From Deltaproteobacteria bacterium (GTDB lineage Bacteria; Desulfobacterota; Desulfomonilia; UBA1062): 64,000 bases of DNA. The stretch's first letter is position 1, and every line of letters begins with the position of its first letter. Of this stretch, positions 17,949-26,729 are shown in pieces. Both the position numbers and the translations under genes were made by a program. The notes under the pieces were generated by a model, which saw only the letters and a program-made list of their open reading frames with translations, was not told the origin of the DNA and did no database searches. Location: contig JAHDKO010000058.1 of assembly GCA_018436855.1 (NCBI GenBank), positions 1 through 64,000 of the forward strand, written 5' to 3'.

Positions 17949-18431
17949 ATGAGCGCCAGGGGATTCCAGGACTACTATCCCGACGACCTGAGCCACTGCT
18001 ACGGGTGCGGCAGGCTCAACAACCACGGCTACAAACTCAAGAGTTTTTGGGACGGGGACGAGAGCGTTGCCGAATTTCTGCCCGAACCCTATCATATCGC
18101 GGTTCCCGGGTATGTCTACGGCGGGCTTATTGCATCGCTCATCGACTGCCACGGTACAGGCACGGCATCGGCAGCTGTGTACCGGCGGCAGGGAAGGGAG
18201 ATGGGCACGGAGCCGGCGCTCCGCTTTGTCACCGCGTCTCTCCATGTCGATTATCTTAAGCCCACGCCCCTGGGTACGAGGCTCACCCTCAGGGGCAGGG
18301 TCAGAGAGATCGGCGATCGCAAGGTCGTGGTGGAGGTCACGGTGTCTGCCGGTGGCGCGGCGTGCGTCCGGGGCGAGGTGGTGTCCGTGCTCATGCCCGA
18401 GCACATGAAGCTCGCTGCAGGGGACGGATAA
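17949..18431 (+). CDS. hotdog-fold thioesterase family protein
   Basis: A 160-residue PaaI/hotdog-type protein. CYGCGRLNNHG near residue 18 is the N-terminal signature of the small 'CxGC..N..GL' thioesterase group. VPGYVYGGLIASLIDCHGTGT near residue 55 is the hotdog helix with the likely catalytic Asp, and LHVDYLKPTPLGTRLTLRG follows. It should hydrolyse an acyl-CoA. Start set by GAAAAGGAGGGACGAC. No adjacent pathway genes identify the substrate. Confidence 0.82.
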   Translation: MSARGFQDYYPDDLSHCYGCGRLNNHGYKLKSFWDGDESVAEFLPEPYHIAVPGYVYGGLIASLIDCHGTGTASAAVYRRQGREMGTEPALRFVTASLHVDYLKPTPLGTRLTLRGRVREIGDRKVVVEVTVSAGGAACVRGEVVSVLMPEHMKLAAGDG

Positions 18432-18736
18432 CCCTTTCGTGAGCGGGCGGACAGCGAACTGTCATGAACGGGGAGCGGGAAGAAAACGGGGCCGCAGGAG
18501 AAGAGCCGGAAGGCGGGTCCGTGCGGTCGTCCTCGACTCGCCGGCGCTGTCCAGGAGCGCTATAGGCCAGTGGATGGCGGGACCCGCCGACACGTAAAGA
18601 GCCGCCCGGCAAAGGACGGCGACCTCTGACGGGCCTTTGCCGGGATATTGAGACGGGGAGCCCTTCCCGGTACTATACAATGATAGGATATGGAGGCATT
18701 GTTTTAAGGGTTCTTTTTTAAGGGAAGCCGGGAGCG
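18432..18736. other. 305-base intergenic region
   Basis: No gene or clear terminator is seen. The last 40 bases before the pseudogene contain an AT-rich stretch (ACTATACAATGATAGG) that could be its promoter -10 area. Confidence 0.25.
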
Positions 18737-19347
18737 ATGTACTACAAACACACTGAAAAAGGGCCTGGTGCCCGCGGGGGGACTCTTCTGCTCCGCCCTG
18801 TTCGTGCTCGTTCTGTCGGCGCGAAACAACTGGAACCTGGACACGCTCTTTAGGGGGGTGCTGCTGCTCGTTCCGGGGCTCTTTTTCTCCTCCATGACCG
18901 TGGAGATTACGGATGATCGGATGGTGATCTTTTTCGGCCCGGGTTTTTAAGGGGAAGAGATTTTCCCTGGAGCAGGTCAGGAGCGTCCGGCGAGTACAAA
19001 ATCCCTGGTACTATGGATGGGGAATCCATGTGACCCCGCACAGGTGGCTCGATAACGTATCTGGCCTCGATTCGGTGGAGATCGATCTGTCTTCAGGGAA
19101 AACTCACCGCATCGGCACCGACGAGCCGGCGAAGCTCATGGATGCGATCAGGGCGAGAATGGAGACACGGGTCATGCGTGCACAAAGGGAAAGAAGGTCC
19201 GGCCACGGGGTTCCTCCTCGGGCCGGCTGTTTTCAGGGGGTGCGCCGCCGCGTTATCCCGCGGTGCCGACTGCTTGTGCGGGACGGACGGGAGGAAATCG
19301 AGAGCGGAACGGTCCGGGAACCCTCTCGATGCCCCTGGCCTGGCTGA
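18737..19347 (+). pseudogene. frameshifted PH-like membrane protein gene
   Basis: Three frames carry consecutive parts of one protein: MYYKHTEKG; then two membrane helices (CSALFVLVLSARNNW and VLLLVPGLFFSS) leading to SMTVEITDDRMVIFFGPG; then KGKRFSLEQVRSVRRVQNPWY, WGIHVTPHRWLDNVSGLD and RIGTDEPAKLMDAI. This order matches small bacterial PH-domain-like proteins. Deleting one A from the A5 run near 18754-18758 and one T from the T5 run at 18944-18948 restores a continuous frame. Either the gene is recently inactivated or these are homopolymer base-call errors. The end of the original protein is uncertain (roughly 19180-19347). Confidence 0.65.
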
Positions 19348-19428
19348 CAGGGAATGTCGTTCGCTGCATTTGCCGCGGCGGGCGCCGGATGAAAGGAACA
19401 GGAAAAAAGAGGAGGGGGATGCCGCAGG

Positions 19429-19845
19429 ATGAAATCATACCGGAAAGAGTTGTGGTTCAACACGAAAAATCGGCTGGAGTTTATCAACATAACACCCCAG
19501 GTGCAGGAGTGTCTCGATGAGAGCGGAGTGCAGGAGGGTCTGGCGCTGGTCAATGCGATGCACATCACTGCAAGCGTATTCATCAACGACGACGAGAGCG
19601 GGCTTCACCATGATTTTGCCCGGTGGCTGGAGGAGCTTGCACCGCACGAACCGGTTACCCGCTACCGGCACAACGTGGGGGAGGACAATGCGGATGGGCA
19701 TCTCAAACGCCAGGTCATGGGCAGAGAGGTGGTGGTCGCCATAACCGGAGGCCGACTCGATTTCGGCCCCTGGGAGCAGATATTCTATGGAGAGTTCGAC
19801 GGCAGGAGGAGAAAACGGGTTCTGGTAAAGATCATCGGCGAGTGA
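19429..19845 (+). CDS. yjbQ: YjbQ/UPF0047 family protein
   Basis: A 138-residue UPF0047 protein, the usual length. Signature segments are [19 protein letters not shown] near residue 40, [33 protein letters not shown] near residue 80 (conserved His and Asn of the active pocket), and [24 protein letters not shown] at the end. Family members have weak thiamine-phosphate synthase activity in some tests, but the physiological role is unsettled. A GAGGAGGGGG stretch is about 10 bases upstream of the start. Confidence 0.9.
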   Translation: MKSYRKELWFNTKNRLEFINITPQVQECLDESGVQEGLALVNAMHITASVFINDDESGLHHDFARWLEELAPHEPVTRYRHNVGEDNADGHLKRQVMGREVVVAITGGRLDFGPWEQIFYGEFDGRRRKRVLVKIIGE

Positions 19846-20047
19846 TCCGGGCCCCGCTCCATGCGGCCAGACACCGGTGCTCAACGGTTTCCTTCCGGCT
19901 GCTCGTCCTACTTTGATCGGTGGAGGAAAAGGCGGGCGGAGCCGTCCGAAAGGCTTGGTTTCCCGGCTCCGAGTAGACCGGCGCCAATGCCGGAGGATTC
20001 TCCGTACCTTAAAAAAAGGTTCCTGGAGAGAACCGGGAGGTACTCTT

Positions 20048-20536
20048 ATGATCGTACAGAGACTGAAAAGATGGCTGTCCATGGTGCTCATTGTCACGTG
20101 CCTCACGAGCTTGACCGCATGCGGATACTTGCTGTACCCCGAACGGCGGGGGCAGGAGGGAGGACGGATCGATCCGGTCGTGGCCCTGCTCGACGCCGCG
20201 CTGCTCCTGCTCTTTATCGTTCCCGGGGTCGTGGCCTTTGCCGTGGATATCACGACCGGGACGATCTATCTGCCGGATGGACGGACAGGTGAACTCACCG
20301 AGGTCAGGCTCGACCGCACCGGGCGAATCGACACGGCGACCCTGGAGAAAATACTCTCCGGACGTCTGGGAAAACCCGTATCCCTGGATCCGGAGACCAC
20401 CCTCTTCTTTGACGCACAAGGAAAGACCCCGCATGAGCTGAAAACCATACTCGAAGCCTTGAACGCCGGCATCCGGGACGAAGCGGTTCTCAAGCGTCAA
20501 GCCGGGGTGTTCGAGCTCAGACAGGCGTATCTGTAA
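20048..20536 (+). CDS. putative lipoprotein with a short membrane segment
   Basis: A 162-residue protein with a lipoprotein signal peptide (LTSLTAC, lipobox LTAC at about residue 26). GYLLYPERRGQEGGRIDP follows, then one hydrophobic helix (LLDAALLLLFIVPGVVAFAV), the segment TTGTIYLPDG, and a soluble C-terminal ~80 residues. I have seen this layout in uncharacterised lipoproteins of anaerobic and gamma-proteobacteria; function unknown. Ribosome site CGGGAGG. A strong hairpin lies 50 bases past the stop. Confidence 0.7.
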   Translation: MIVQRLKRWLSMVLIVTCLTSLTACGYLLYPERRGQEGGRIDPVVALLDAALLLLFIVPGVVAFAVDITTGTIYLPDGRTGELTEVRLDRTGRIDTATLEKILSGRLGKPVSLDPETTLFFDAQGKTPHELKTILEALNAGIRDEAVLKRQAGVFELRQAYL

Positions 20537-20585
20537 AGAACGGCTTCAGTCACGAGATTCCCGCATCCCGGCTTTTCCCGGGGTC

Positions 20586-20628
20586 GCCCGGCTCCTGCCC
20601 GGGGAACGACCCCGGGCAGGAGCCGGGC
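20586..20628. terminator. perfect 19-bp inverted repeat between convergent genes
   Basis: The arm at 20586-20604 is exactly complementary to 20610-20628 with a 5-base loop (AACGA). It lies between the stop of the plus-strand lipoprotein and the stop of the minus-strand ferredoxin, so a bidirectional terminator or transcript-end barrier is likely. It lacks a T-run on either side and is extremely GC-rich. Confidence 0.65.
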
Positions 20629-20696
20629 GCGGACGTGCTCGCCGTATTCACTGGCAGGAAGGAACCCTGTGCCGGCACCCGTTTCCAGGGGACCGC

Positions 20697-20894
20697 TCAT
20701 TCTTCCTCCCAGTAGATACACTCGGCCGGACATGACTCGATGGCCTCCTGAATGAGGTCCTCGGGCCCTCCCTCGGGCTTGACCACCTCGGCCACTCCCG
20801 TCTCCTCGTCGAGCCTGAACACCTCGGGGCAGATGTCCTCACACAGGCCGCATCCCTGGCAATCCTGTTCAATGATATACACGACCCTTGCCAT
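20697..20894 (-). CDS. small ferredoxin
   Basis: A 65-residue acidic ferredoxin. CQGCGLCEDICPEVF (residues 12-26) gives the first three cluster cysteines plus a CP cysteine, and ESCPAECIYWEEE at the end gives the last. The spacing fits a single [4Fe-4S] (or [3Fe-4S]) ferredoxin rather than the two-cluster type. It would carry electrons in the cytoplasm. The ribosome site AAAAGGAGAG precedes the start. It is 50 bases downstream of the ferritin-like gene on the same strand, so a two-gene transcript is likely. Confidence 0.9.
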   Translation of the reverse strand: MARVVYIIEQDCQGCGLCEDICPEVFRLDEETGVAEVVKPEGGPEDLIQEAIESCPAECIYWEEE

Positions 20895-20944
20895 GGTCTC
20901 TCCTTTTCTCTCCCGGGCATGAGCCGGACGGTCACTTCAAGCTC

Positions 20945-21244
20945 CTATTTCCCGCCGATCAGTTCCTCGACCTCCTCGAACCCCTCCCGGTAGTGGCGTT
21001 CTTCCTCGGGGTTGAGGCGGTAGAGCAGCTTGAGAAACTCGCCCGCATGAACCAGTTCCTCTTCCGATACATCCCTCAATACCTTGATGGCGTCCTGATC
21101 ATCGATTGACTCGGCGAGCTGCATGTAGATCTGCACCGCTTCGTACTCGGCGGCGATGCTGAAACGGATTGCCCGGATAAGCTCTTCTCTGCTGAGCTTC
21201 CGGTCACTGTGCTTTACGGAGAATACGCTTGAGAATTCAGGCAT
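20945..21244 (-). CDS. encapsulin-type mini-ferritin (EncFtn-like)
   Basis: A 99-residue helical protein. FSIAAEYEAVQIYMQLAESIDD and VSEEELVHAGEFLKLLYRLNPEE align in my memory with the ferritin domain fused to Pyrococcus encapsulin and with free EncFtn proteins: Glu in AAEYEA, then the ExxH of EELVHAGEF, for the di-iron site formed between subunits. The start chosen is the second ATG, 6 bases from GGAGG; the first abuts it. No encapsulin shell gene is nearby and the C-terminus (VEELIGGK) has no obvious shell-loading tail. It is paired with the ferredoxin, which could supply electrons to the di-iron site (inference). Confidence 0.75.
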   Translation of the reverse strand: MPEFSSVFSVKHSDRKLSREELIRAIRFSIAAEYEAVQIYMQLAESIDDQDAIKVLRDVSEEELVHAGEFLKLLYRLNPEEERHYREGFEEVEELIGGK

Positions 21245-21331
21245 GGTCATCCTCCTTCCGTGTTATGATATGGTATGCCGGGGCCAGGCCTTGGGCCGGC
21301 TCCGGCGGTATGGATATCTTCAGGTACACCC

Positions 21332-23374
21332 TTACATCGCCGCCTCCGGGAGCTGTATCTTCACCCTCCATAAGAGCTGGGCGTTGAGGGCCACGATGAT
21401 GGTGGAGACAGACATGACCAGGGCGCCCACAGCGGGAGGAAGCACGAACCCCCAGGGCGCGAGCACCCCGGCGGCGAGCGGAATGGCGATCACGTTGTAG
21501 CCCGTTGCCCAGAACAGGTTCTGGATCATCTTGGAGTAGGAAGCCCGGGCAAGCGCAAGGATGCCGTACACGTCCCGCGGATCCGAGCGGACCAGCACGA
21601 TGTCCCCGGATTCCACGGCCACGTCGGTGCCCGCGCCGATGGCGATTCCAAGATCCGCCGCCACCAGGGCCGGGGCGTCGTTCACCCCGTCACCCACCAT
21701 GGCGACGCGGAATCCCTGACCCTGGATGTCTCTGATCTGCTGTTCCTTCTGGTGGGGAAGGATCTCGGCAAAATATTCGTCGAGCTCGAGGTCCCGGGCG
21801 ACCATCCGGGCTACCGCCTCGGCATCGCCCGTGAGCATCATGATCTTGAGCCCCATCCGCCTGAGCCGATGAATGGCCTCTCTCGATTCGGGCCGCACCG
21901 TGTCCGCGAGCTCCACGGCCCCGGCCACCTGCCCGTCCATGAGCAGGTACACCGTGGTCCGGCCCTCGGCAGACAGGGCATCCTGGAGCTTCGGGCCGGG
22001 CTCCAGTCCATTTTCCGCCAGGTATCCCGGGCTCACCGCCAGGACCTGATTATCCTCGACCTCGGCCTTGGCGCCTTGACCGGGGATGATGCTGAAATCT
22101 TTCGGCGCCGATATCTCCAGCTGCTTCTCGACGGCCATTTCCACGATGGCCCGGGCAATGGGGTGCTCCGAGCGGCTCTCCAGAGATGCTGCGGTTCTCA
22201 GCACATCGTCCGCGCTCCAGCCGGTTTCGGGGACGACGTTCACTACGGCAAACCGTCCATGGGTGAGCGTTCCCGTCTTGTCGAACACAATGGCGTCGAT
22301 GTCCCCGGCCCTCTCGAACGCGGAGCGGTCGTTGATGAGCAGCCCGTTCCTGGCGGCCAGGGTGGTGGACACCGCCACCACCAGGGGAACCGCGAGCCCC
22401 AGGGCATGGGGGCAGGTGATGACCATGACCGTGACCATCCGGGCAAGGGCAAACACGAATTCCCGGCCGAGAACCAGCCAGGTGAGAAGCGTGATGCCGC
22501 CCACGGACAGGCTGATGATGGTAAGCCAGAAGGCCGCCCGGTCCGAGAGCACCTGGGCGCGGGATTTCGATTCCTGGGCCCTTCTCACCATGTCGATCAC
22601 CTGGGAGAGATAGGTGTTCTCCCCGGTGCGGGTCACCTTTATGGTGACGGCGGACTCGCCGTTGATCACGCCCCCGATGACATCGTCGCCTTCGTTCTTT
22701 TCCGCGGGCCGGCTCTCCCCGGTGATCATGCTCTCGTCCACCGTGGTCCTCCCCTCCACGACAACCCCGTCGATGGGAACCTTTTCCCCGGGCTTCACCA
22801 GCACGAGATCTCCCTCCCGCAGGTCTTCTACGGGCACGTCTTCGATACCGCCGTCCTTCCTCACCCGGCCGGCCCGGATGGGCATGAGCTTCACCAGCTC
22901 CTCGAGCGCGCCGGAAGCACGAGTGACCGAGCGCATCTCCAGCCAGTGGCCCAGCAGCATCACATCGATCAGGGTGGCCAGCTCCCAGTAGAACACCATC
23001 CCGGGGAGTCCGAACACCACGGCGGTGCTGTAGACATAGGCAACGGTTATGGCGAGCCCGATGAGGGTCATCATGGCCGGCTGCCTGTCCTTAAGCTCGT
23101 TCACCAGGCCCCTGACAAAGGGGGCGCCGCCGTAGAAGTAGATGACGGAGGAGAGGACGAAGAGCGCCCGGAGATCGGCCCGGGCCCCGATGACCGGGGG
23201 CATGCCCAGAAAATCCTGGATCAGGGGCGAAAGGGCCAGTACCGGGAAGGTGATGACGAGCGATACGAGGAACCTTCTCCTGAAATCCTCGATCATCCGG
23301 GCGGAGTGTGCCCGTGCGTGCCCCTGTGCCTGTTGCTGCCCATGTTTTTCCGGATGGTCGTGCGGCCCGTGCAT
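21332..23374 (-). CDS. P1B-type copper-translocating ATPase, CopB-like (CPH motif)
   Basis: A 680-residue P-type ATPase. The His-rich cytoplasmic N-terminus (HGPHDHPEKHG) replaces Cys-type metal domains. The ion site in the sixth helix is TCPHALGLA, the CPH motif of the P1B-3/CopB class. The phosphorylation site is DKTGTLTHG, the actuator loop TGES, the hinge GDGVNDAPAL. It pumps copper out across the inner membrane. The start was chosen at MHGPHD after GGAGAGG; an upstream start would add about 31 unrelated residues. It is followed by the mini-ferritin and ferredoxin on the same strand, suggesting a metal-stress cluster. Confidence 0.92.
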   Translation of the reverse strand: MHGPHDHPEKHGQQQAQGHARAHSARMIEDFRRRFLVSLVITFPVLALSPLIQDFLGMPPVIGARADLRALFVLSSVIYFYGGAPFVRGLVNELKDRQPAMMTLIGLAITVAYVYSTAVVFGLPGMVFYWELATLIDVMLLGHWLEMRSVTRASGALEELVKLMPIRAGRVRKDGGIEDVPVEDLREGDLVLVKPGEKVPIDGVVVEGRTTVDESMITGESRPAEKNEGDDVIGGVINGESAVTIKVTRTGENTYLSQVIDMVRRAQESKSRAQVLSDRAAFWLTIISLSVGGITLLTWLVLGREFVFALARMVTVMVITCPHALGLAVPLVVAVSTTLAARNGLLINDRSAFERAGDIDAIVFDKTGTLTHGRFAVVNVVPETGWSADDVLRTAASLESRSEHPIARAIVEMAVEKQLEISAPKDFSIIPGQGAKAEVEDNQVLAVSPGYLAENGLEPGPKLQDALSAEGRTTVYLLMDGQVAGAVELADTVRPESREAIHRLRRMGLKIMMLTGDAEAVARMVARDLELDEYFAEILPHQKEQQIRDIQGQGFRVAMVGDGVNDAPALVAADLGIAIGAGTDVAVESGDIVLVRSDPRDVYGILALARASYSKMIQNLFWATGYNVIAIPLAAGVLAPWGFVLPPAVGALVMSVSTIIVALNAQLLWRVKIQLPEAAM

Positions 23375-23580
23375 ATGTACAGTACCTCTCCAGCCATATT
23401 CTTTCGCGGGGGTGCGGAGCCAGGGAGGGCGCCACATCCCCTGGTTACACATATAAGGCTCAGGCACGAGAGATCAAAGGCGGCCTTAGGCGCGGCGTCA
23501 CCCTTTCGAGCCGGTGCTGCGCCTGAAGGAAGGTCCGGCCTGCATATTTGTGTATTTTCCCCTGCTTGCACGGTATGGCC

Positions 23581-26310
23581 TCACCGGCCTGTGGATTCTT
23601 CTCCGGCGGGCCGGTTCAGGATCTCCCGGAGCCGGTCCATGGCTTGGCCGAACCCGGACCAGTCACCCCGGCCCAGGGTCTGCTCGGCCTGCTGCATCGC
23701 CTCAAGAACATCCTCCCGGATCTTCTCAGAGGCTCCCTGTCCTTCCTCTTCCGCCTCAGCCCGGGCCTCTCTCTTGCCGAAGAGCACGTTTACGGCATCG
23801 GGTATGGTCGGTTCCATGACCACCCTCTGCCCGTGGACCATAATCACGCGTTTGAGCTGAGGAAGGTTTGTCCCCTCCGCGATCAGGAAAACCGGTTCCA
23901 CATAGAGGAACGATGTATCCATGGGAATCACCAGGAGATTTCCCCTGATCACCCGGGAGCCCCGCTGAGCCCACAGGGAAAGCTGCTGGGAGATTACGTC
24001 GTCCTGATCGATCATGGCCTCGATCTGCTCTGGGCCGTAGATAATCCGCTGCTTGGGAAGCGTGTAGACCACGATCTCTCCGTAGCGGGGAAAGTCCGAT
24101 CTGCTCGCCGCCCACGCGATCATGTTCTTCCGGCCCTGCGGGGTGAGCGGCTGGAGCATGATGTACTGCAGCCGCTCCTCTCCGGGCAGGCGCATGAGCA
24201 TATAGTAGGGCTGCATGTCGATGGACTCTCCAGCATACTTTTCCTGCGGGAACGCCCAGAGATCCTCCTGGTTGTAGAATACCTGGGGGACTCTCATGTG
24301 GTAGGTGCGGTAGAGATCCATCTGGGCGGTGAACAGGTCCTCGGGATAGCGGACGTGCTCCAGCAGATGCCCAGGAAGCTCGTCCCACCTCCTGAATACT
24401 CCGGGGAAGGCCTTCTGGTACACCCGGATGACCGGGTCTTCGGGATGAAAGATATACAGGGCGACCGACCCGTCATAGGCGTCGACGACCGCCTTGACCG
24501 AATTGCGGATATAGTTGAGCCGGTTCTCGTAGGGCTCGGCGTAGGGGTATCTGTCCGAGACCGTGTAGGCATCCTGGATCCAGTAGAGCCTTCCCCGGCT
24601 GACCACCAGGTAGGGGTCCTGGTCCAGCACGAGAAAGGGGGCGATCCGGCTCACCCTCTCTTCGGTGTTTCTCCAGAGCTGGATACGGCTTGACGGCAGA
24701 ATGTAGCCCGAGATCAGGATGTTGATGTCGTTGACGTGCCAGGCAAACAGGAGCCGTTTCCAGAAGCCGTCCAGGGGAAGGCCGCCGGAGCCCTGGTAGC
24801 GGGTGTAGACGTTGCCCTCCCCTTTGGGATAGTCGAGCTCTGCGATGCCGGTGTTCACAATCCGATGGCCCGGGGCTTTTTCGGGGTAATAGATCTCCGG
24901 CCGGGTGACCTCCAGGTACTCGGAGGCCGGGACGATGCCCTGGATCACGTAGCGGGGGAGGCCCTCCGCCACCGCCTCGGACACGAAGCTCATGGCGAGC
25001 CCGTAGCTGTGAGTGAACTGGAGATACCTGTTCACCCAGGTCCTTGCCCGCTCGGGCAGCTCCTCGGAGAGCTCCCGGGCCGAGAGCATCACCTGCCGGT
25101 AGCCTGCCCCAGGGAGATGGTACCGGTCCACGTCCACCTGATAGAAGTGATAGTAAAGCCGGATTTCCTGCGCCTGCTGATAGGTCTGCAGAATCGGCCT
25201 CCAGTCCCAGAGCCGTATGTTGCTGATGGTATCCCGGTTTTCCAGGATGTCGGCCTGGGTGAGCCCCGTGACCGAGGCATAGGGGACCTCACGGATTTTA
25301 TCGAGCATGTATGCCTTCCTGGTCATGGCGATGTTGTTTTCGATGAAGGGCAGCTCTTTCTGAAGCTCATTGGGCTGCACAAAGAACTTGCCCACGAAGA
25401 ACGGCACGATTCCCAGCAGGACAAAGGCAAGAAGGGCGAACCCGCCGACCGATGCGACCAGGAGGGTCAGGCTTCTCAGGAACACGTTGGCGGCAAGAAT
25501 CGCCGCCAGCAGCAGAGTGGCGCCGAACATCACCCACAGGCTGATTCTGACCACGTGATGGTCCGTATAGCCCATGCCGTACACAACCCCCTGAGCCGAG
25601 TAGAGAAGCTGGTACCGGTCCAGCATATAACCTGCCGCAAAGCTCAGGAGGAAGAGAATTGCCAGGATGGATACATGCGTCAGAACAGAATGGCTGATGG
25701 AGGTCATCATTGTTTTCTCGAGCCGGATCCTGTCGAGGAATATATAGATGAGGATGGTAGCGGCCAGGAGGATCAGAAACAGTGCCGAGAGGCTGTTTTG
25801 AATGGTCTCGAAGAAGGGGAGCTCGAACAGGTAAAACCCGATGTCGAGACCATAGATTGGGTCTGTCTCCCCGAAAGGCTCCCGCCAGATGTAGCGCAGC
25901 AGGACATCCCAGGTGTTCTGCAGGATCATGGAGAAAACAAAGGCAAAGCCAAGCGATGCCGCAAACGCGATGAGGCGTGCCATGGAGAAGGGGAGAAGAT
26001 TCTCTTCGGACACCACGGTGAGCCGTCTCCCACCCGGGTCGCCGAGACGTACGAAGATCTCGGAATTGAAGTGGAAGACCCTGCGGATGAGCATGCAGGA
26101 GTTGAGCAGAAAGGCCGAGAACACGGCCGCGAAGACCGTGATTGAAATGGCGGCCCTCAGGAGGAGGCTTTTCCAGAAGATGACCCCGTATTCGAGCTTG
26201 TCCATCCAGAGCCACTGAACGAGGAGTCTGGAGAAAAACGAAAGGAGGACGATGGATGCGACTGCGATGATGGCGAGGACAACGAGGAGGGTGGTCATTC
26301 TGTGCTTCAT
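23581..26310 (-). CDS. UPF0182 family membrane protein
   Basis: A 909-residue protein with seven or so hydrophobic helices in the first ~310 residues and a large extracytoplasmic domain after them. Recognisable UPF0182 segments are FFVQPNELQKELPFIENNIAMTR near residue 315, RLWDWRPI, WKRLLFAW near residue 515, and YWIQDAYTVSDRYPYAEPY near residue 575. The function is unknown. It is preceded by a near-consensus sigma-54 promoter and stands divergent from the site-2 protease gene that has its own. Ribosome-site strength is modest (AGGAGCCCGC). Confidence 0.87.
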   Translation of the reverse strand: MKHRMTTLLVVLAIIAVASIVLLSFFSRLLVQWLWMDKLEYGVIFWKSLLLRAAISITVFAAVFSAFLLNSCMLIRRVFHFNSEIFVRLGDPGGRRLTVVSEENLLPFSMARLIAFAASLGFAFVFSMILQNTWDVLLRYIWREPFGETDPIYGLDIGFYLFELPFFETIQNSLSALFLILLAATILIYIFLDRIRLEKTMMTSISHSVLTHVSILAILFLLSFAAGYMLDRYQLLYSAQGVVYGMGYTDHHVVRISLWVMFGATLLLAAILAANVFLRSLTLLVASVGGFALLAFVLLGIVPFFVGKFFVQPNELQKELPFIENNIAMTRKAYMLDKIREVPYASVTGLTQADILENRDTISNIRLWDWRPILQTYQQAQEIRLYYHFYQVDVDRYHLPGAGYRQVMLSARELSEELPERARTWVNRYLQFTHSYGLAMSFVSEAVAEGLPRYVIQGIVPASEYLEVTRPEIYYPEKAPGHRIVNTGIAELDYPKGEGNVYTRYQGSGGLPLDGFWKRLLFAWHVNDINILISGYILPSSRIQLWRNTEERVSRIAPFLVLDQDPYLVVSRGRLYWIQDAYTVSDRYPYAEPYENRLNYIRNSVKAVVDAYDGSVALYIFHPEDPVIRVYQKAFPGVFRRWDELPGHLLEHVRYPEDLFTAQMDLYRTYHMRVPQVFYNQEDLWAFPQEKYAGESIDMQPYYMLMRLPGEERLQYIMLQPLTPQGRKNMIAWAASRSDFPRYGEIVVYTLPKQRIIYGPEQIEAMIDQDDVISQQLSLWAQRGSRVIRGNLLVIPMDTSFLYVEPVFLIAEGTNLPQLKRVIMVHGQRVVMEPTIPDAVNVLFGKREARAEAEEEGQGASEKIREDVLEAMQQAEQTLGRGDWSGFGQAMDRLREILNRPAGEESTGR

Positions 26311-26386
26311 GCGGGCTCCTTAATGTTTTTCGAGTTGAACCAGGTCATTGGGGCGGCACTGTCCGGCAGACATGCCCGCACGGATT

Positions 26387-26402
26387 TACAAAAAGGATGC
26401 CA
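26387..26402 (-). promoter_or_regulatory. sigma-54 promoter for the UPF0182 gene
   Basis: On the minus strand this reads TGGCAT-CCTTT-TTGTA, with the exact GG-N10-G spacing of -24/-12 promoters. The predicted start is about 65 bases before the UPF0182 ATG. The same bases are part of a small inverted repeat with a T-run, which could be mistaken for a terminator. Confidence 0.6.
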
Positions 26403-26448
26403 GAGCCCGGCATCCCCCCTCTGTCCTGTGCGCGCCGGAACCCATCAT

Positions 26449-26462
26449 TCACAGACCTGTGA
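26449..26462. promoter_or_regulatory. 14-bp palindrome between two divergent sigma-54 promoters
   Basis: TCACAG-AC-CTGTGA is a perfect palindrome located 47 bases upstream of the leftward -24 box and 131 bases upstream of the rightward one. This is the usual zone for enhancer sites of sigma-54 activators. A TGTCCTG half-site lies beside it at 26422-26428. The binding protein is unknown. The rest of the 26311-26729 gap contains no supportable gene. Confidence 0.4.
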
Positions 26463-26592
26463 CGATACGCCGGAGAGAGTGTCCCCCTGCGCGGGAATCG
26501 TCTTGTTTTTCCGGACGGGCGCCTGGCGCGTGTACAAGGGCGCCACCTGCTAATGTCTGGAGGGCAGTGCCGATTCCAGGAGGCCGGATTTT

Positions 26593-26608
26593 TGGCATAA
26601 TCATTGTA
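26593..26608 (+). promoter_or_regulatory. sigma-54-like promoter for the site-2 protease gene
   Basis: TGGCAT-AATCA-TTGTA on the plus strand has correct -24/-12 spacing and the same -12 core as the other sites of this region. It lies about 120 bases before the protease start at 26730. Confidence 0.55.
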
Positions 26609-26729
26609 GTTTGTTTTCCGACGAGCGCGGTTCCACCGGATCGTAAAGGCACAATCCTAGAGTCTTCTGCTATGACGGCAGGGAAATCTTTCGCCGCGCG
26701 GCTGAAGCCTGCCCAAAGGGAGATGACGC

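Noticed and set aside
21752-23860. 702-codon plus-strand open frame opposite the copper ATPase
   Set aside because: It is the high-GC complement of a certain gene, rich in His, Gly and Arg, with no family features. Similar long antisense frames opposite LarC, DUF362, PurH and the hybrid kinase were rejected for the same reason.
26395-26415. Inverted repeat GGATGCC/GGCATCC followed by TTTTT on the minus strand, resembling a terminator
   Set aside because: No minus-strand gene ends there, and the same bases form an exactly spaced sigma-54 promoter (TGGCAT-CCTTT-TTGTA) in the right place for the UPF0182 gene. An attenuator remains possible.
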